A DNA stretch of 64,000 bases from assembly GCF_016808095.1 (NCBI RefSeq), contig NC_068977.1, forward strand, positions 30,529,364-30,593,363. Reading direction: 5' to 3'. Position 1 is the first letter of the stretch, and each line of letters starts with the position of its first letter. Below, piece by piece: positions 58,842 to 64,000 of the stretch. This DNA comes from Vigna angularis (lineage: Eukaryota; Streptophyta; Magnoliopsida; Fabales; Fabaceae). The position numbers were made by a program, and so were the translations under genes. The notes beneath the pieces were generated by a model that worked only from the letters and a program-made list of their open reading frames with translations, made no database searches and was not told the origin of the DNA.

Positions 58842-61198
58842 CGCTCCACCTTCAAGCCATGACCTCAACCACCTCAACCTCCACCGACCCCCTCCCATCA
58901 GACGACGGCGCGGCGGCCGTCAGGGCTGTCAACAAACGGTTCGAGGGGCTCCTCACTGTCCGGACCAAGGCTATCAAAGGCAAGGGAGCCTGGTACTGGG
59001 CACACCTCGAGCCCATACTCGTTCCACACCCAGACACCGGCCTCCCGAAATCAGTGAAACTCAAATGCTCCCTCTGCGACTCTCTCTTCTCCGCTTCAAA
59101 CCCTTCAAGAACAGCTTCCGAACACTTAAAGCGTGGAACTTGCTCCAACTTCAGCTCCGGGTTGAGACCCGGTTCGGTCCCTTCTCCCCTCCCCATTTCC
59201 TCCATCACTCCCGGTTCGAACCGCAAAAGGGGTTCGCCTCAAATGGGTGCCACGTCACCCTCTTCTTATCAAAATCACTCCTTGGCCTTGGTCGAGTCTT
59301 CCCGCTTCGACATGGGGTACACCCCGATGCAGAACAGTAACAACAACAGCAATAGTAATAATAATAATAACAACAACATTATGCTCTTGCAGCATCACGG
59401 GCAGAGCCAACAGCATTTAATGTTGTCTGGTGGGAAGGATGATTTGTGTGCTTTGGCCATGTTTGAGGACAGTGTGAAGAAGTTGAAGAGTCCCAAGACT
59501 TCTCCTGGTCCTGCTTTGAACAAGGACCAGGTGAATTCTGCTTTGGACTTGCTCTTCGATTGGTTCTATGAGACTTGTGGTTCTGTGTCCTTGTCTAGTC
59601 TGGAACATAGAAAGTTTCAGGCTTTTTTGGGCCAGGTTGGGTTGCCCGCCAATTTGAGGAGGGAGGTTTCTGGGGGGAGGCTTGATGCTAGGTTCGGGGA
59701 GGCCAAGGCTGAGTCCGAGGCTAGGATTAGGGACGCCATGTTTTTTCAGTTGGCGAGTGATGGGTGGAAAAGTGGGGGTTTGTTTAACTTTAACTCGTGT
59801 TGTGGTGGGGGGGAGAGTTTGGTGAAGTTTGTGGTGAATCTCCCCAATGGGAGTAGTGTGTTTCAGAAGGCTGTGTTCACTGGTGGAGTGGAGAATTCTA
59901 AGTATGCCGAGGAGGTTTTGTGGGAGATGGTTACTGCTGTTACTGGGAGTGTTGTCCACAGGTGTGTGGGGATTGTCGCAGATAAGTTCAAGGCGAAGGC
60001 GTTGAGGAACTTGGAAGCGCAGCACCATTGGATGGTGAACACTTCCTGCCAGCTTCAGGGGTTGGTTAGCTTGATCAAGGATTTTAACCGCGAGTTGCCG
60101 CTTTTCAGGTCTGTGATTGAGAATTGCTTGAAGGTTGCGAATTTTATGAACAGTGAGTCGCAGGTGAGGAGTCTTTTCCTCAAGTGCAGGGTGCAAGAGA
60201 TGGATTGTGGCGGCCTAATTCGCGTGCCTTCACCCAAATGTGATCCGTTGAAGAATTTTCAACTGGTGTTTCCTATGTTGGAGGACATTTTGAGCTGTGC
60301 CAGAGTGATTCAGATGGTTGTGATGGAGGATGGGTTTAAGGTGATGTGTATGGAAGATACGCTAGTGAGGGAGGTTGCAGGGATGGTGCAGAATGAGGGG
60401 TTTTGGAACGAGTTGGAGGCGGTTTATTCACTTGTGAAGCTTGTTAGAGGGATGGTGCATGATGTCGAGGCTGAGAGGCCATTGATGGGTAGGTGCTTGC
60501 CTCTTTGGGAGGAGCTGAGGAGCAAGGTGAAAGAGTGGTGTGGGAAGTTCAACATTGTGGAAGGACCTGTGGAGAAGATAGTTGAGAAGAGGTTTAGGAA
60601 GAATTATCATCCTGCTTGGGCAGCAGCGTTTATACTTGATCCACTTTACTTGATTAAGGATGCAAGTGGAAAGTATCTTCCTCCTTATAAGTGTTTGACG
60701 CGAGAACAGGAGAAGGATGTGGACAAGTTACTGACGAGGCTGGCTTCGCGAGAAGAGGCTCATGTTGTGTTGATGGAGCTAATGAAATGGAGGTCAGATG
60801 GTCTTGATCCGCTTTATGCACAGGCTGTTCAGATGAAGCAGAGGGATCCGGTGACAGGGAAGATGAAAGTTGCAAATCCACTGAGTAGTAGACTTGTGTG
60901 GGAAACATGTTTGAGTGAGTTTAAATCCTTGGGGAAGATTGCAGTGAGGCTTATTTTTCAGCACGCGACTTCATGTGGGTTTAAGAGTAATTGGTCTTTT
61001 ATGAGGAAATTTTCAGCTAATAAACAGTCAAGAGTTGCCTTGGAAAGGGCTCAGAAAATGATTTACATTGCAGCTCATGCCAAGCTTGAAAGGAGAGACT
61101 TTTCCAGTGAGGAAGAGAAGGATGCAGAGCTGTTTGCCATGTCTGGTAGTGAGGATGGCATGCTGGCTGAAGTTTATGCTGATGCTCCCTTAGTGTAA
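58766..61198 (+). CDS. hAT-transposase-related zinc-finger protein (At1g12380-like), probably domesticated
   Basis: Intronless, 810 aa from the first in-frame AUG. Met32 (58859) has a better context (G at -3) and lies just before the conserved part, so a 779-aa protein is as likely. Layout: KGKGAWYW motif; a BED-like zinc finger (CSLC...HLKRGTC, about residues 100-126); an Asn-rich run (about 192-205); a DUF659-like core (LASDGWKSGG, LVKFVVNLPNGSSVF, GIVADKFKAKAL); and a C-terminal hAT dimerisation-like block (SNWSFMRKFSANKQS, then ALERAQKMIYIAAHAKL). No terminal inverted repeats or target duplication are seen around it, and the frame is intact. That favours a host gene, perhaps a DNA-binding regulator, over a live transposon. 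A short upstream ORF overlaps the start. Confidence 0.9.
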   Translation: MPQNDTHSHQNGETTVTTPLHPPLLTLHLQAMTSTTSTSTDPLPSDDGAAAVRAVNKRFEGLLTVRTKAIKGKGAWYWAHLEPILVPHPDTGLPKSVKLKCSLCDSLFSASNPSRTASEHLKRGTCSNFSSGLRPGSVPSPLPISSITPGSNRKRGSPQMGATSPSSYQNHSLALVESSRFDMGYTPMQNSNNNSNSNNNNNNNIMLLQHHGQSQQHLMLSGGKDDLCALAMFEDSVKKLKSPKTSPGPALNKDQVNSALDLLFDWFYETCGSVSLSSLEHRKFQAFLGQVGLPANLRREVSGGRLDARFGEAKAESEARIRDAMFFQLASDGWKSGGLFNFNSCCGGGESLVKFVVNLPNGSSVFQKAVFTGGVENSKYAEEVLWEMVTAVTGSVVHRCVGIVADKFKAKALRNLEAQHHWMVNTSCQLQGLVSLIKDFNRELPLFRSVIENCLKVANFMNSESQVRSLFLKCRVQEMDCGGLIRVPSPKCDPLKNFQLVFPMLEDILSCARVIQMVVMEDGFKVMCMEDTLVREVAGMVQNEGFWNELEAVYSLVKLVRGMVHDVEAERPLMGRCLPLWEELRSKVKEWCGKFNIVEGPVEKIVEKRFRKNYHPAWAAAFILDPLYLIKDASGKYLPPYKCLTREQEKDVDKLLTRLASREEAHVVLMELMKWRSDGLDPLYAQAVQMKQRDPVTGKMKVANPLSSRLVWETCLSEFKSLGKIAVRLIFQHATSCGFKSNWSFMRKFSANKQSRVALERAQKMIYIAAHAKLERRDFSSEEEKDAELFAMSGSEDGMLAEVYADAPLV
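59333..59382 (+). repeat. AAC/AAT trinucleotide run coding poly-Asn
   Basis: In-frame AAC and AAT codons give an Asn run broken by a few Ser. It is likely length-variable among strains. It lies in the linker between the zinc finger and the transposase-like core. Confidence 0.85.
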
Positions 61199-64000
61199 TG
61201 TGCTTTTTTTCAACTCTTATAGAATTGTGTAATTTTAGGATTTATCAGATTCTTTCTACAACTCTTCTATTATTCCCTTACATCTAGTTGAAAATTTTTC
61301 ATGACTTTGGGGTTGAAACAGAAGGAATATTAGAAGGGACCAAAAAAAGCATGTTGTTAGTGACCGTGTTATGATCAGCTTTGATTCTAATGAATCATCA
61401 ATCTTTTTTCCAGTAATTATTTTGTACTTTTAGGGTTTGTAAAGGAGGAGGTCTTGCTCTTTTATCAGCATAACAACAATCCAGGAAAGGAGCAAGACGA
61501 ATGTCATGTCCCAAAAATTTTGCTAGTTATTTTGTAATGAGAATGATTATTGAATCCTAATTCTAATATCATTCTACAACTTAAAAAGATGCGCTTCATT
61601 AACGAATGTGTAAAGTTTGCCTTAATGAAAAACACCTTGTTTACAAACTTCCTCTCATGTGAAAAACTCCTAATTCCTCTTCTACTTGTTCTTCCGCTTC
61701 ATTTTCTGCTGGTCAAGTACTGGACTAGAAGCATTTTTCATTCTCATGGAACTAGCTTCAGGATATGATTAATTTCTTTATTAATTTCATCATTTAACTA
61801 TTGACATTGATATGATATAAAGCACTCATGCAAAATCTTTAAAAATTCAAAAGCAAACTGAATTTTATGGTCTGTATGAAAAATTATTAAAAAACAAGAG
61901 GAAAGCCTATATCTAGAGCAAAGTTTTTGTTTTCTCAACGAAAACAACGTTTATATATGACATCATGGGGTGTCATTAACGTGTTTTCTTCACCTGAAGG
62001 GGGAAAAAGACACTACAAATAGTCCATGGAATTTTGATTATATATCTCAATTGATAGTTCATGTCTTGATATGCCATAACACAATACATAGTCTATAGAT
62101 TCAGCTTGCCACACCAATTTGTGTGATTGAATAGAATAGGATGAATTATCATACTGTTTGACCACCTGATTTCCATCACATCCAAAGACTTTAATGCTCC
62201 AGTTTAGTTCTAAACTGAGTTGACCAAAGAACAAAAGGTGTCTCACTGCTTTCTGCAAACTGCCTGATGTAGAAGTTTCAGTTTCTCGTAGGGTCTAGCA
62301 AGATAAAGAGTTTCCCTTCATGTTTCCTGATTTTTAAAACCACTTTGGCGTGGACCATATAGTTGTTGGACTTATCCCAACTACTCTTATTTTGTGTGTT
62401 CTAGTAACAAAGAAAATAACATAATTCTCAATTATATCTTATCAATTGGCATTAACCATTAAGGTCCATCATGCTGTTACAAACCAGTGAGCCACTAACT
62501 GAGCACAGTTAGTTCACTTTCAAGTAAATTTCAACTTCCAAGCTGTAAGGACAGCATTTCTATTCTAACGGTATATGTTGTTCCTTGGTCTCTCTCTTTC
62601 ATAGGGCAATTGATGCATGTGAGAGCCTTTAGAGGAAAGTGGAAACATATATTTGGCCGTTATTTGGCCTCACCTTTGAAAACTGATTCAATTTTTGGCG
62701 TCTTCTGTTCTCATATCACTGCACAAAATTGTCACAAGTCAGGCCCCTTAATCTAATTTATATTATTTTCATGAGTGGAAAGAGAAAACATGGCTGAGGC
62801 TATCTCCACATCTGTTCCTAGTCATGTTTCACCACAACTAGAGACCGCATCCGCATGGTTAGTCATCACAAAAATGGGAGCACTATAATACCATACCAAA
62901 TTAATAACAAAAAGTATCTGATGACATTTATGATGTTTCTTCATGATGGAGGCAATCTCAAATGATATGGTGTGTCCTCCTGCCACTAGATGCTCTCATG
63001 AATAGGGAGTTAAGTTGCTAGAAATGTTACACTTAAATAGGAGTTTCCCAGAATTTGAATGTTACTTTTTGTGCAGAGTTGGAATGGCTTGAAGCAGTAG
63101 TAGGGTGGCAAAGCCAACATGGTTTTAACGTTTGTCAACCTCGGAAGAAGATAAGAATCTTTGTATCCGTAGAAGCATTTCTCATAGATAATCTGGCATA
63201 TCTCCTGGTGTGTTTGTTTACTACAAAATGATTAGGCCCACAATGGAGAGTGGATATCCATGTCAAAGGGTGTCATGGTCAAAGGAGAGTGAGGTATGAG
63301 TGGCCTTCCTTCACATCAATCCACACACTGTTTCTCTCCCTATATATATATTATGTTTGTGAATATTATTATTGTTTTTGTTTAGCAAATGTCCCACAAG
63401 CTTTGGTAACTTTCCTTTTGAAACATTTATTTTTGTGATAATTTATTTGTTAATGGGGCCTTGTTTTCCATGTTTATCTCAATGTTGAAAATTGGAATTT
63501 TGCAGAATTAACCGTTTAGGTTGCCATGATTGCTAAAAAGGCCTGGAAAAAAGGTTGAAACAAGGAGTGTGGCCTAAAAAAATGGAAAAGGAAGAGACCT
63601 GTCGGTATGAGAAGTTACATGATATGGTTGAGAGGGTTATTGCAATATGCAGACTAAATTTTATTGGAGCCATGAACAGAAGGTTGGTGATTCAAGGGTT
63701 CTGGTGGTGATGAAATTGCATATCATTTTTCACCCTTCTTGTCAGTCACATGCACATGACACCCTTTTTGTTGTTTTTGTTGTCATCATACTATAAATTT
63801 CATAATAAAATTATGCAACTGAAATCTGAGATACTGTCAACCTGATGCAAGCACAACAGTTTCCTAGTCAATAATTAATACAACTTCTGCCTCTATTCCG
63901 TGCAAATAGAACTTCTGCAGATCATGGAATTCTGACATCTAAGTTGGGTAAAATTTGTTTTAACAGTATTTATTTTGATATAATTGATTTTTGAACCACT
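61199..64000. other. 3' UTR and intergenic DNA
   Basis: The first 250-350 bases are probably the 3' UTR of the hAT-related gene. Beyond that no coding region, RNA gene or element was recognised; the open stretches are short and unremarkable. It is less AT-biased than 38-48 kb and may include regulatory DNA of a gene beyond the window. Confidence 0.5.

Noticed and set aside
59417..60196. 259-codon antisense open frame opposite the hAT-related gene
   Set aside because: It is opposite a clearly coding strand with conserved motifs. Long antisense frames are expected in such coding sequence, and its translation has no recognisable motif.

Overview
The window is plant nuclear DNA: AT-rich, with GT-AG introns, long gene deserts and nested LTR retrotransposons. 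The dispersed repeats (a TRIM-like element with short LTRs, and gypsy-type LTRs carrying GAGCGCC and CGCATAGCGA motifs) look like those of papilionoid legumes such as bean and Vigna relatives. That placement is inference; no species is claimed.

Four host genes are supported. (1) 9490-9957 (-): a small single-exon protein with one N-terminal membrane segment and an acidic tail. (2) 25788-29520 (+): a complete 17-exon cytosolic enolase of 445 aa with all catalytic residues. (3) 33801-38203 (+): a complete 12-exon DUF89-type damage-control phosphatase of 367 aa (like Arabidopsis At2g17340), with one GC-AG intron. (4) 58766-61198 (+): an intronless protein related to hAT transposases (like At1g12380), probably domesticated, with a short upstream ORF overlapping its first AUG. 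They show no operon-like or pathway relationship.

Layout. 1-1104: a decayed copia LTR, primer-binding site and gag start. 1105-7060: six units of about 1.09 kb in strictly alternating orientation, each built from intronless pieces of POT1, a telomere-protection gene. 7016-7311: a TRIM-like element. 9.5-10.1 kb: the small gene. 12138-13960: a Pack-MULE-like element carrying a glycosyltransferase fragment, with a 9-bp target duplication. 15.1-20.9 kb: two gypsy-type LTR/leader regions, with a 2518-bp solo LTR between them that has a perfect 5-bp target duplication and an internal array of hairpin motifs. 21-25 kb: a MITE-like inverted repeat and an LTR remnant. 25.7-29.9 kb: enolase. 32.2 kb: a MITE. 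33.7-38.2 kb: the phosphatase. 38.2-48.5 kb: AT-rich DNA without recognisable genes. 48.7-53.7 kb: a broken copia element whose 3' LTR is cut short and followed by a second copy of its own 5' flank. 53.9-58.5 kb: AT-rich. 58.6-61.2 kb: the hAT-related gene. 61.2-64 kb: no gene seen.

The most unusual structure is the alternating POT1-derived array. Similarities of copies and family assignments were judged by eye; no alignment or database search was run.
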